Under the pieces are notes generated by a model. It saw only the letters and a list, made by a program, of their open reading frames with translations. It ran no database searches and was not told where the DNA came from. A program made the translations under genes and the position numbers. A stretch of 64,000 bases of DNA. Origin: Galbula dea. Taxonomy: Eukaryota; Chordata; Aves; Piciformes; Galbulidae. The DNA lies in assembly GCA_013399015.1 (NCBI GenBank), contig VWZX01010081.1:2834736-2898735 (forward strand), in the 5' to 3' direction. Within the stretch, counting starts at the first letter, position 1. Each line of letters opens with the position of its first letter. This document shows, in pieces, positions 14,501-26,818 of this stretch.

Positions 14501-15355
14501 GACAGTTTACATGCTCTTATTTATAGTAAACAATACATAGTTAACAGAACTATTCAAGAGAGCAGTTTCAATGGGAGGGGTATCTGCCTGAGTGCTGAAG
14601 CCATTGTCCCAGCACATGAGACTTGGTTTCATGCCAGTGGAGCCCAAACCCAACAGATGTCCCCAAGTCACTCCCCCTTCTCTCCCCTTTACATCTGCCT
14701 TTTATTACTCTTCTGCTGGGTCTGTTCTGCAGACAGTGCCTCAAGCACATCCAGTGCCTCTCTAAGCATATCCACTGCCTCCAAACAATATTTATACAAC
14801 TCAATTCGACATCAAGGCTAAAAAAGGTTAATGGGATCCTCATTTTTGAATGCAGAAAGACTAATATTGTAGGGGATAAAAAAATTAAAAAGCTTTCCTG
14901 AGGTCACCTTTGACTAAATGTGAACAGGTGTAAGGTCTGCACAGAAGCATGTGGCACCACCACTTCTTGATCTATCACAGGCAAACCTCTTCTTATTACT
15001 GGGTTGGCAGGTGTGTTGCTTCAAACTCCACAGTTTGAATCATTACATTTCTGTAATATCCCACTCACATGGTGGATACTGGAGGAGATGCTATAGTCAA
15101 GTCTTGTACACCACAGCTAACTCATTGGTTTGGAGATGCAGGTCCACAGTATCTCTTTTGAAGGAACACATCTGCTTTAGTGGGAACTATATCTCCTCTG
15201 AACTAGGTTAACAGTAGAAAATAAACTAGTAGAGCTGCCGTAGCTTTCACATTACATTTTAGCTATGTGTACTTGCAAAGTATTTTAGCAGATGCCAGAT
15301 GGATCTACCTATGCAAACTCTGTTCTCAAAACAACTCAAAACCCAACACAGAAAC
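8556..15355. other. Non-coding stretch, no gene seen
   Basis: No splice-bounded conserved coding segment or named repeat recognised. A short GA microsatellite lies at 13914-13926. Several 60-120 codon open frames here (for example near 14.2-14.9 kb, on both strands) overlap each other and lack domain signatures. Confidence 0.55.
13914..13926. repeat. (GA)n short microsatellite
   Basis: Uninterrupted run of GA dinucleotides, about six and a half units. Confidence 0.9.
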
Positions 15356-16225
15356 CACAGAATCACTATGGCTGGAAAAGACCTCTGAGATCAAGTCCAA
15401 CTGTTAACCTAACACTTCTAGGTTCACCACTAAGCCTATCCCCAAGTACCACACCTACAAGTTCTTTTTGAACACTTCCAGGGATGGTGATTCCACCACT
15501 TCCCTGGGCAGCCTGTGCCAATGCTTGATAGCCCTCTTGAAGAAATTCTTCCCAACATCTAATCTAAACCTTCCTTGGTACAACTTGAAGACATTTCCTC
15601 CTGTTTTATCACTTGTACTTAGGAAAAGAGATCAAGTCCCACCTCAATACAACCTCCTTCCAGGTAGTTGTAGAGAAGCCCTCCCTGAGCCTCCTTTTCT
15701 CTAGACTAAACAACCCAAGTTCCCTCAGCCACTCCTCATAACACACATGCTCTAGACCCTTCAAGAGCTTCACTACCCTTGTCTGGACAGCCTCCAGCAA
15801 TTCAATGTCCTTCTCATAGCAAAGGGCCCAAAACTGAACACAGTAGTTGAGGTGTGCTCTTACCAGTGCCAAGGACAGGGGGATGATCACTTACCAAGTC
15901 CTGCTGGCCACATTGTTTCTGACCCAAGCTTGGCTGCTCTTGGCCTTCTTGGCAAGCTGCTGGCTCATATTCAGCCAGGACCCCCAGATCCTTTTCTGCT
16001 GAGCAGCTTTCCACCTACTCTGCCCTAAGCCTGTGGTGTTGCATTGAGTTGTTTTGGCCAAAGTGCAGGAGTCAGCACTTGGCCTTGTTGAGCCTTATCC
16101 CATTGGTCTCACCCCATTCATCCAGCCTTTCCAGATCCCTCTGCAGTGCCTTCCTACCCTCAAGCAGGCCACCACTCTCACCCAACTTGTTGGCTGCAAA
16201 ATTACTGAGGATGCAGTGACCAAAT
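15356..16225 (-). repeat. CR1 LINE, about 0.9 kb, 3' half including RT C-terminus
   Basis: On the minus strand the element ends at its 3' tail near 15356 and runs upstream to about 16225. Decayed protein remains can be read in order: a NFAANKLG stretch (where the FADD catalytic motif is expected), QRDLERLDEW, AEKDLGVL, ALVRAHLNYCVQFWAL, KDIELLEAVQTRVVKLLKGLEH and LRELGLFSLEKRRLREG. These match the C-terminal part of the CR1 reverse transcriptase. The frame is broken several times and the catalytic Asp pair is lost, so the copy is dead. Confidence 0.92.
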
Positions 16226-19200
16226 CCCTCACCAAGCTTCACATAATCAAATTTTACAAGTTTCAAAAGCAACTCAGCAATGACTGCAAATTGCTAAAGA
16301 ATAAAATAGCAAATGATAAATTGATTGCCTGCTGTTTCTTTGTGTACTAATTTGTGTTATGGCTTTCCAATCTGAAATTGCTTAAGTAGATTTTTGCTGG
16401 TGTTTGTTTTGTTGGGTTTTTTTAGCTCAAATTGCAAATGAAATGACTGTGGTAAACTGAATGCATCAAATGTAATGAAGAATTGATCAATTGATATGTT
16501 GTAGGGCTTTTCTGAACTGTGGTTTCTAGCCTATCTTCTTAAAATGAAAATTACAGCTATTAGCCAATTACCAAGTAAGAATGCAAGATTGAGTCTGGTT
16601 TTGATAACAGAAAGATGGAAGAAAAGCTGAAATAGTCCATGTCTGCCTATAACCACCTTGTCTTGCCTATGGATGGTGATACACAGATAACATTTTCTGT
16701 TGAATTATTCCCTAGCAAGAGAGTTAAACTCTGGTTACTTCCACCTTCAGTAATACTGTATTTTAAACCATCTTTTTCAATAAAACATGTGACTATATTA
16801 CAAGCTAATAGTCTACTTTCACTGTTATCAGGCAAGAAGGACAGAGAAGTAGAACTGAAAGCTCAGCATGGAAACAAAAAGTGGTAGGATTCATCTTTTC
16901 TGGTGAGAAGCTACACTGTATTATCAGTGTCCAAGAAAGAGTTGTTCCCATGGAGAATAGTCCATCTGGCATTCTGATTTTCTTACTTCCTAAAGAACTA
17001 AAAAGTGCCAGTGCTACACCTTCTGTAAGAATTACCAGCACCATGTTGACTGTGGTGGAGGAAATGTCCATCCCACCCCAACACATCCCTGCATGGGAAA
17101 TCCCTCACACAGCCTGACCAGCCACTGGGGGAACAGAGCTCATTTCCTGGCTCAGAACACCTTCTGAGAACACAAGCCTGCCCAGCACATTTGGAGTCAT
17201 TTTTAAGTGAGCATACATTTCAAAACACACAATCCTGTACTGTGATCAAAGCTAGTTCAGTGTAAATGAGGAAAACAAATCAGTTGGTTTACCTTCTGCA
17301 CAGCTGATCCTGATCAAAACACATCTGCCTATAATATGCACCATATGGGACAGCAATTGTCTCATGTTTACTCCTATGCCTCCCTAATCCCCTTGTCTCC
17401 TCTGTAAGTGTGTGTATCTGTACCTGCAGCTCTCCCTGGATGGCCAGAGAAAGGTATTTTACTTTACACACATATAATTATGGAGATGGTTTCTTCTCAT
17501 TATGGTAATTACATCATAAAGAATTGTGCAGGTAGCAGCTGTAAATGTAATGAAGACTCAGCTGATACCAGCTGAATTGGATGTTCTTTCAGATCAAAAA
17601 GCAGCTTATGACAGAAGTCCTTATAGGTCCTGAAACCTTCGTGGTTTTGTGAAAGCTTCTACTACTCCTGATAAACAAGAAGAGAGCTATGGAGTAACCA
17701 AAGCAGACATGACTCCAAGCAAAAGGGAAAATTATTACCTGTTACAATAGTGAATGAGGACTAAATTCCTCTCACTAAAAATAATAAAGGCTTTTATCTG
17801 GAGGTTTTCCTGATAGCCTTGCTCTTTTGTGGCATTCATATGCATCAACAGATCCCATTCAAGTGCTAGACACACAACAGGAAGCATTTTCTACAACCAG
17901 AGGCACGAGATTCCCCTGAGATGCCACCGTGGCTGAGGGAAACTGCTGGCTGAACCTGGGACCATCCTGTTTCTATAGGAGGAGGGCACTGATGCATTTT
18001 AATTTTGAAGACAATTCTGACTACATGTACAGAAACTGTAGTGTTCAAATGTTGAAGAAAAACACTGAGGATTGCTGATAAACTGGGTTTCTAGAAATCT
18101 ATTAGACTTAATGTCGCAGTTCCACGGTTGGGAGTACACAGCTTTATCTTATCTCACTGGCCAGGCAGGCTGCTGACTATTTCTAGCTCATGACCTTTTA
18201 TTTTAATATTTTTAAATCCATCCAAAGTGCTGTAATGCATGAGAAGGGTTTTAGCATCCACAGCAGAAGCTGCTATGTGCTCTCGAGCCTGTTTTGCATC
18301 AGCTCTCTCCAAGTTTCAAAGAGGGCAGCATACAGGAGAAGGAAAGACAAGGTCAAAGACCACCTGAGCTTTGGTAGGAAGGTGGTGAGATCTCAACTCA
18401 TGTGCAAACCTGGAAGGAAGAGGAGAATGTTCATGCACATGGCTGCAGAATGGTGATGAACAAAGCTTTGCTCCAAAGGCAGAAGCAAACCAAACCATTC
18501 TTCCCAAATGTCAAAGCCCCAACAGAAGAGCCCATTCTAAAAGTGCAAGGAGTGTGGGGCTGCCAAAACCACCATTTTGCCAGTGAATGGAATGAATAAT
18601 AGCAATGAATAGCAGCAAAACAATAGCAGGAAAAATTGCCTCATCACCCTGCATACATTAGGAACTAAATCACACCCAGGACACATGTACAAATCTGGCA
18701 TTTGGCAGCACTGAGCTGCCTTCAGTTGGAGCTCCCTTATCTTTCCACCAGTCTCTGCTGCATCCTGGACACACTGACAATAAGTTAGTGGTGACACTTT
18801 CCTCAATGCTGTATCATTCATCTACAGAATTCAACTGAAGAAGTGAGGGGGAATGTGGCCAAAAATTCAGCACTTGCCATGGGAGCAGTCTGGAAAAATA
18901 TGTGGCTCGTAAATTGTAATTAGCCTGTGTGGCAGTCGAGGCATGGAAACAGCTCCAGCTCTCTGAGGGGTAAGCCATGGAAATCAAATTTCCATCTGAA
19001 TAGAGCCCAGTGGGTTCTAAAATCAAAACATTTGAGCTCATTTTTGCTGCTGCTATTTAGAAAAGCTACATATGCAAGCGTATGTTCAACTGAGATTAGG
19101 AGGTAAGAAAGAACCTTTCCATTTTGTTTCACTTTTTCATTCTGAGGGATGAGAGCAAAATAGACCAATCAATAATAATTATAATTTTCTTCTTATTGAT

Positions 19201-20641
19201 TGCTCAGAAGTCTTTAGAAGCATCATCATTAACTGAAAGATAACTTGAGGAAATTTATGAGGGTTTAAATTCTTTTCTGACACAGCAATAGTGACTTCTA
19301 TATTCAGATGCTTTGCCTTCCTGGCTCTGAAGCTGAGGCAAAAGTAGAAAGGATGAGACTTGGTAAAATTTAGTAGAGGAATTGACATCATTTGCCTTGT
19401 TGCTTTTTCTAATTGGCACATTCTGTAGTGGAGGCTATGTTTTGCAAAGCAGAGAAACTACAGACTTCATCTCTCCTGTCCATCTGCCCCTTGCTTTTTC
19501 CAATGTGATCATGTCTCATCCCTCTTGATCCCATCAAATGATTTGTGAGCAATTTTCACATTGATGACAGACACCAGATAGCAAATCCTGGAGACCAAAG
19601 CATTTTAAAAGACAACAATTCTACTGGAAGCCTCTTCCCTTTCCAGGTCAGATGGCCACACAAGAGTTGTTTCTCAGAGATCTCATTACCCACTTTTTTG
19701 GCCCTTTTTGACACCTCTTCTGGCCCCATAGACAATGCATTTCTGCATCCTCTGCTGTGAGCTGTACACAGTTTATTATTCTGCAAAGCATTCAGGGGAA
19801 ACACAGACTAGACTAAGAGTTTCATATAATCAATTCCTCATTTCTAAACCACAAGTTAAAAATAGAAATGCAAGCCAACATAAGAGATACTACCATGAAT
19901 AAAAAATTGTTTTCTCAGGAACTGAACATTGGCCCAGTATTAACTGGATCAGTCACTGGTTTGTCAATAGTGTAGAACTTTTCTTCATAGAAGCTCAGGA
20001 TGGTAAGTGACCTTGTTTCCAGGCAAATAAACTTGGGTGCATCACACATCTTTAAGTTGTAGGATTTTTTTTTCCAACTAGACTTTCTCTCAGAGCCCTG
20101 TACTACTGCTTTTGTGGAGGGAAAAAAGTAACTCCAAGAATTTAGCAATACTGTCACTAATCCAGCCTGATGGCAGCAATCTCTAATAAGAGTTTCAATT
20201 ACATAAACCAAAAGTACAATATATTGCATGCCCCAAAATAAATTCAGATCAGAGGTTTCTAATGTTCTTTTGAATGCATCCATTAAACACTTGGAAAGAG
20301 TTTCCCTTTCCCAACATCTGCCCAAACTCTTTTTATGCCCAAACTCTTTTTCAACATATGTAGATCCTAATCCAGGGAAGTGGATGGCACAGACCCACTG
20401 AAAGCTTCAGAAGCCTTCTCTTAACTTTGCTATGTCAGTGACATGCAGCCACTGGGTATGGAAGTTGATGATTAAAAGGTTTCCTTCTGTCCCTAAAATA
20501 GAAAAGAGAAGAAAGCAAACACATCCCTTATCTGCAACTAATTGGAGTTATGGCTTAATAGCCTAGGCATTTCAGACTGATTTTTCTCAAATGAAACTCT
20601 TTCCTAATTTTCCCTTGAGGAGATATTCAAGCACTCTGGAA
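16226..20641. other. Non-coding stretch, no gene seen
   Basis: AT-rich sequence with short overlapping open frames only. A 17-base direct repeat occurs at 20320-20351. I see no named repeat or coding signature. Confidence 0.55.
20320..20351. repeat. Tandem duplication, 17-base unit, two copies
   Basis: GCCCAAACTCTTTTT occurs twice in direct succession with an AT spacer, consistent with slippage or a short tandem duplication. Confidence 0.85.
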
Positions 20642-20850
20642 AATCATAGAATGTTTTGGGTTAGAAGGGACATTTAAAGCTCATCTAGCCCAACCCCTTG
20701 CAATTAGATCAGGTTGCTTGCAGCCCTCAACAACCTGACCTAGAATGTTTCCAAGTATGGGGCTTCTACAGCCTCTCTAGGCAACCAGGAACAGTATTAC
20801 ACCATCCTCAGTGTAAAAACATTTTCCCTTATATCTAGTCTAATAAATAT
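20642..20850 (-). repeat. CR1 LINE, 3' end fragment
   Basis: AATCATAGAATGTTTTGGGTTAGAAGGGACATTTAAAGCTCATCTAGCCCAACCCC is the reverse complement of the CR1 3' end. Upstream CR1 blocks follow (AGCCTCTCTAGGCAACC, then CTTATATCTAGTCTAAT). Substitutions are numerous, indicating an older copy. Confidence 0.88.
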
Positions 20851-22967
20851 TTTGTTCCACTATGGATTCTAAGAACCAAAAAGTGGAAATCTGAAAATCT
20901 ACCAGAGAGGGACTTCAAATGTCACACATACATGTGAAAGCTGACAGGCAGCCTCAGCCCTACTTCCCCAGACCTAGGCCTCATTGGAGTTTTGGGGGAA
21001 AGCTCCAGCCAGGTTTAGCACAATGTAGGGAATGACAGCAAGAAAGAAATCTGTCTGGGAGCACTACCTTCCCTTGTCATAGAACAATTACTGCACATTG
21101 CCAAATGGTTCTGTTAGTATTAACCAGATCAGTCACTGGATTTTCATTCACCCTTCACACAAAAAAATTGTTTTGTGATCCACCAGCTTTTTCCCAGAGC
21201 TTTAGAATGCCCTTTAAACATATTGTGTGGCTGGCACCACTTTGCCCAAAACAAACATGCACCTCAGGCTTGTGGGCTATATTTCTTTCAGGGTTTTCTA
21301 GCTGCTGTCACCTATTGATATTATTTGATTTGCAGCTGCTATTCAAAGTAAACAAACAAAATCTCACTGCTCCTTAAACCTTCTTCCACATGAACCACTG
21401 ATATTTACTAGGAGCAAGAGTGACAGGTAAAGCTCTATCACACCTGCACTCACCTGCCTTTAGAAATAAAAGTAAAGGTTTAGCAAGTTATTTCCTTTCA
21501 AGTTTTGAACCTGCTGCTCCAATTTTTCTGGTGTCCCTGCTTGACATGTCTGATGCTTCCTCTTAAGGGTATAAACTTCATCCAGGATGAGTAGACCTTC
21601 CCAGCAAGCCCACAGGCTGCCCCTCATTTCATTTGCACATAACTTCCCACACATTACCATCAGGTGAACCTCAACCTCCAGGTACTAATGGGAATTTTTC
21701 TTATGGCTTCAGAGGTAGATTTTCCCCATAGAATTTGCTTGATCATGACAGCAGTTATTCAAATAAGCAAGCAGATGCATGTCCCCTGAGCAGCTGCAAC
21801 AGGTATTGTTTCTTTGCTTTTTGTGTCAAAAAAACAGGAGCTGCTCAACATCTCTTTGCTGCAAGAGAACTGTTGGGTATAAAACCACCCATGCTTTAAG
21901 CCTGATGAAGAGAACAAATCCTTATGTCTTAGCAACAGTTCCTTGCCTATGTCAACAGCAATGGTTCAAGAAGCAGCTCTTTGATGGAAACCAAAGCTCC
22001 AGCTACTGCACAACATTTGTCATAGAATCATTAATTCCAACAATACTCTGGACTGAGAGCAACAGAAATCTTACTGTACAGTTTAATTTCTTCCTGAAGG
22101 AAACCTGAAAGGTCATAATGACAACAAGCATGCAGCTCCCTGAAAAGTCAGCATTATTTTTCTTAAGCCCTTTAAGTGCATTCATAAGAAGAGCTGGGCA
22201 ATTAAGCTAAATGTGTGGGTTTTCCTATGTAGAAAACAAATATTTCCTTTTAAAGACAATCTAGCCTGAATAGCACAGAGTAACAGTCATTCCATAGAAG
22301 ACACTGACATGGACTCTGACACTGACACACTCCCCACAGCAGGAGGGGGGTTATGATATTCACTGTACACAAGGTTGACATCTGTATCTGATAGTGTCAC
22401 AAATCAAAAAATGAAGAAGGCTTCATCTGACTAGACTGTAGTTGTAGTCACAACAAAGTACAGGCAGGCACCCCTCAAGTGAACAACCAACAGTGCTCTG
22501 CTGTGTCTTCTTAGGTTATTTTGAGTAGCATTTTCATAAGTCTAATTACAGTGATGCCTTTATTTTGATAGGGAAGGCAGCAGTAATTAACTTGTATCAT
22601 GACCTGCAATTTCCATGTTAAAGTTTGCAATGATTCTGTCACATGGTCATAATAAGCACCATTTTTACAAGGGAAACACCATGATTGAGGGATTGTTGTG
22701 CTTGTGGCTTGCTGCAAAACCTGGGTGAGCTTTTGCTCACCCCCCCCTCCTGCTCCCTGCCAGCACATCACCATTGACTCCAACATTGTTTGGTCTGATC
22801 TACAGCAGGGCAAGAACAGAATCAGTCAGTCTGGCTCCAGGGGAGCTGACAGTGGATCAATTTGCCTTGCTGCCTCCATGACGACAGTCTGCAAGCATAA
22901 CTAAACCCACTCATAGGTATATAAACATACTGACATTTGATACAGAATAAAATATACCTTTAGAGGT
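20851..22967. other. Non-coding stretch, no gene seen
   Basis: No repeat family or coding exon recognised. Short open frames such as that at 21779-22108 are low-complexity translations without domain signatures. Confidence 0.5.
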
Positions 22968-24030
22968 CATAGAATCATAGAATATCCCGAGTTGGAAGCA
23001 ACCCACAAGAATCATCAAGTCCAATTTCTATCTATGCACAGGACAACCCCAAAAGTCACAATATGCATCTAAAAGCATTGTCCAGAGGCTTCTCGAATTC
23101 TGTCAGGTCTGATGTTGTGTTACTTTCCTGCCAAGCTAGTTCCAGTGCTCCACCACCCTCTGGGCAAGGAACCTTTTCCTAATATCCAACCTAAACCTCA
23201 TGAGGCACATTCCCTTGGGTCCTGTCACTGGTCACCAGAGAGAAGACATCAGCTCCTGCCCCTCCACTTCCCCTTGTGAGGAAGCTGGAGACAGTCATGA
23301 GGGTCTCCCCTCAGTCTCCTCTTCTCCAGGCTGAACAAACTAAGAGACTTCAGGCATCCTTCATATGGCTTCCCCTCAAGACCCTTCACAATCTTCATGG
23401 CTCTCCTCTGGACACTCTCCAACAGCTTCATTTCCTTCTTTTATCACGCTGCCCAAAACTGCACACAACACTCAAGGTGAGACTGCACTATTGCATAGTA
23501 GAATGGGACTATCACCTCCCTTCACCAGCTAAAACTGCAGTGCTTCATGCACTCCAGGACATAGCTGGCCCCTTTGGCTGCCAGAGAACACTGCTGACAT
23601 GTTCAGCTTGCTGTCAACCAGAACCCCCAGATCCCTCTTTGCAGGGCTGCTCTCCAGCCTCTGTTCCCCAATCCATACATACATCCAGGGTTGACCTGTC
23701 CCAGGGGCAGAAGCCAGCACTTTCCCTTGGTAAGTTTCATACAGCTGGTGATCACCCAGCCCTCTAGTCTGTCCAGATCTCTCTGCAGGGCCTCTCTGTC
23801 TTCAAGGGAGTCAACAGCTTCTCTCAATTTGGTGTCATTGGCAAACTTACTTAGCATACCTTCCAGTTCTGCAGCCAAGTTGTTTATGAAGATACTGAAG
23901 AGCACTGGCCCTGACATGGAGCCCTGTGGAACCCCACTAGTAAGATTCAGCAGCAGCCTTATGTAACCCCATTTACCATCACCCTTTAAGCCTGACCTGC
24001 TAGCTAATTGTTTACCCAACAGGTAGTAGC
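22968..24030 (-). repeat. CR1 LINE, about 1.06 kb, with RT motif remains
   Basis: Minus-strand element whose 3' tail starts at 22968 (TCATAGAATCATAGAATATC). Reading upstream, fragments of the reverse transcriptase appear: LESVQRRAMKIVKGLEG and SLFSLEKRRLRGDPHD near the 3' side, then at about 23603-24019 a 138-codon frame with SGVPQGSMSGPVLFSIFINN, KFANDTKL and REALQRDLDRLEGW. SGVPQGS...GPVLF is the conserved RT block before the catalytic motif; FADD is changed to FAND. Other frameshifts separate the blocks. This is the longest CR1 copy in the window. Confidence 0.94.
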
Positions 24031-26257
24031 TGCTTGAGTCTGGTCTTCACATATATAGTCTTCAGAGACTAAATACATGGTGTTTGTCCCAAACACTGTT
24101 CAATTTAATGAGGAACATGCCTCTTCTTGACCTTCCATGCTTCCCTCATGTGCTCCTCCAAGTCCCTCTCCCTGCCCTTTGCAAGTCCTCTCCACAGCAT
24201 TCAGCCCTTCTAATGTTAAACTTCATTTTCTAAACTATTACAAACAAAACTATGCAAAAGATGAAAAATAATTAGCTGTGTTTCAGTGTCAAGTATATTT
24301 GCATTGTTTAGACAGAGTAGTTAATCACTGGTGAGACCACAACATGTGCAAATTTGGATTATAACTAATACATATTGAGCAGAAGGTTATTAATTACATT
24401 TAAAGCAAGTATTTCACACTGTTATTATTGAGAAAGTGAATGCTATTAATTATATTACAATGCTCTGGCAGGACTCCTGTGGAAATACTGTGCTAAAAGC
24501 TATTTACTTTCAGGTTCTTTTGTCTTTTGTTCAGAAAGAATGTACTTAGTGCAAGAAAAAAGGTGCCACAAGCCAAAGTCTTGTTCCCACTAACACACCT
24601 GAAACACTGAGTGATGCTGAAGGGGGTCAGCAAGTGTCTGCATTTTTTTAGCAGTTTTTAAATATAGGTTAAACTTTTCATTTGTGTGAAATAGTTGTCC
24701 TGCTGAAATGTCACTTACTCCCTTGGGTTGGAAACCAGCAAAGGACAATCTCCATGTGTCCCCAACTGCTGGGTCCAAACCCCCAGAGAGCAAAGAGAGA
24801 GAGATTTGGATCCCAGGTTTAATTAAAGGTTCAGTATTTCCAAGAGTTCCCTCTCTAAAATGCTCTTACTGTTAGAAAAGCTTAGGGCACTTTTTTATTT
24901 AAAAAGGCAATTGTGTTAATTCAGCTGAATTTTGCATTGGAATTGCACTGTGGCTTTGACAGTTTAGTACCCTGAAAATTGCAATAAAGGCCCTGTTACA
25001 CTACATTTTGTCCCCATTTGTCTTGTATACCTTTGCCTTGCCTTTGGCACAATAAAATAATCTTTTAAAATAGTACCATAAATGGATTGACTTTGACCTT
25101 CTGAGTATCTTGTCAATAAAATAAATACACTAAATCTGTTTCAGAGTGCCACTGACATAGTATTAAAGCAGAATTATAATCTGAAAAGTGACATCTGAAA
25201 AATGGTGCTATAGGGAGGGGTCTTGTTCTCTGTCAGTGATGTCACATAAATAAGCTGCATTTACAATGCAAGCAGGTGATTTCACCAACTGCCAGGCTTG
25301 CCCCTGAAACCAGGTTGTGCAATTGCTGTGATGTGCTCTCTGCCTCTTACATCATCACCAGAAATTAAAGATTACTGCAGCAAGAAATTAGCTGAGCCTT
25401 CTGCTGCTGATTCATAAAGCAAAGCCAACTCCACCTCTGCCTCCTCCTGTGACCCACACTGCAGCACCTGCACAACAAAAAATGGGCTTTGCCTCAGAGA
25501 AGTGGCCAAGATAACCAAGAAAAAGCCTTTTTTTGTACATGATCAGCTTTCTGAAAACAAACAACTAAAAGAAGCACTGCAAGACTTCTTTTTAATTAGG
25601 TGGTAGAAAACTACTGAATATTTGGTTAAAAGAAATTAAGAGATGTATGAAAATAAACAGGACAGGCATGTAAGCAAATACCTGTTGAGGGGCAGCAGTT
25701 TTGATTCAAACTTTGCAATGCATGCACAGAAGCTGTGATGTATTTGCTTTTGTGGGTACATGCCCTAGGCAAGTCTGACCTGTGGCTTCAATATTTGCAA
25801 AGCTAGCCAATTTCTAAAAAAAAAAAATGTAGTGTTGGGTTTTCATCATTTCTTCTTTTTTAGCATTTATTTATCATTTTCATTATTCTAAATATATATT
25901 TTAAAGTACATGAAATGCTCTTTAGACTTCAGCATCAATTTATATTATGCTCAGAAATACAGGAAACTAAATTTAAAACCCCCACATTTTCAAAGATCAT
26001 GAGAATCTCAACACACTATTTTTAAGGAGGTTGTGCAATTCAGATATTAATCCCAAAAGCTAGACTGAGATCACATTAAAAAGGGTTGAAGTTCCCAAAT
26101 CTGATTCAGATACAATGAAAATCTAGATAATTAAAAATTTCACATCACCAAGCTTTCCATTTTATATTTTTTAATTCCAAATGTGACATTTTCCTAGCAT
26201 TAGCCTGGAAAATTAACCCAATTTTAAGCTGAATCTGATTATAAAAGGATGTACACC
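24031..26257. other. Non-coding stretch immediately upstream of the first VWDE exon found
   Basis: AT-rich, with no named repeat. A TGATGTCA (CRE-like) element followed by CATAAATAAG (TATA-like) lies at 25238-25255; there is no convincing signal-peptide reading frame with a phase-1 donor downstream of it. The VWDE first exon may be here, farther upstream or outside the window. Confidence 0.45.
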
Positions 26258-26567
26258 CCTTTAAGAGGTTGTAGCAAGGTGGGAGTTGGTCTCTTCTCTT
26301 GGATTATCAGTGATAGGACAAGAAGAATTGGTCTCAAGTTGCACCAGAGGAGGTTTACACTGGATATAAGGAAAAATTTCTTCACTGAAAGAGCTGTAGG
26401 CATTGGCACAGGCTACCCAGGGGAGTGGTGGAGTTACCAGCCCTGGAGTTGTTCAAAAACCATATAGGTGTGGCACCTTGCAACATGGTTTAATGGTATG
26501 GTGCTGTTGGGTCAACAGCTGGACTTAAAGATCTTAAGAGGTCTTCTCTAACCTTAATGATTCTATT
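26258..26567 (+). repeat. CR1 LINE, 3' end fragment next to a VWDE splice acceptor
   Basis: Starts near AGAGGTTGTAGCAAGGTGGG and passes through TTGGTCTCTTCTC, GTGATAGGACAAGAAG, AAAAATTTCTTCACTGAAAG, GGCTACCCAGGGGAGTGGTGGAG and TGATTCTATTA, in CR1 order and sense orientation. The end lies about 66 bases before the first base of the exon at 26634. Confidence 0.93.
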
Positions 26568-26633
26568 AACAGTGTCCATCCAATCAAATTAACTGATCTT
26601 ACTTAATCCTTGTCCTTTTTCCCCCCTTTCCAG

Positions 26634-26818
26634 CCCCTGAGTGCTCACCAGAGGGACACCACATCCTCCACAATCCCTACCGCAGCATCAGGTTTGACTC
26701 ACTGGAGCTGCAGCGCACAGCAGCTCAGGACCTGGTTTGTGACCACACCTTGCCAGCAGCATGGTATCGCTTCATGATCCACAACAAACCTGCAGAAATG
26801 CCAACAAGATGTGTGGAG
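26634..26818 (+). CDS. VWDE: VWDE exon (probably exon 2): N-terminal segment and first cysteine of D8C
   Basis: Codes residues 1-61 of the visible protein, beginning PECSPEGHHILHNPYRSIRF and ending EMPTRCVE. The acceptor is strong, with a long pyrimidine run (26610-26631) and CAG; the donor is GAG|GTAGGG. The first two bases (CC) finish a codon begun in the previous exon, so the exon cannot contain the start. It follows a signal-peptide exon in other vertebrates (family knowledge). The segment has free-standing cysteines at residues 3 and 35, and Cys59 is the first cysteine of the D8C domain continued in the next exon. The WYRF...PAEMPT..C stretch resembles the lead-in to D8C in uromodulin. 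A CR1 fragment ends only about 66 bases upstream of this exon. Confidence 0.93.

Noticed and set aside
14223..14901. Cluster of overlapping open frames on both strands
   Set aside because: They overlap in several frames with no codon-level signal or splice-bounded conservation; treated as chance.
19915..20325. 136-codon open frame on the minus strand
   Set aside because: No recognisable domain, no matching splice context, translation is of mixed low-information composition, and it ends in a short tandem duplication. Length is within chance expectation for 64 kb.
23603..24019. 138-codon minus-strand open frame as a host gene
   Set aside because: Contains the CR1 RT block SGVPQGS...GPVLF and lies inside a CR1 copy.
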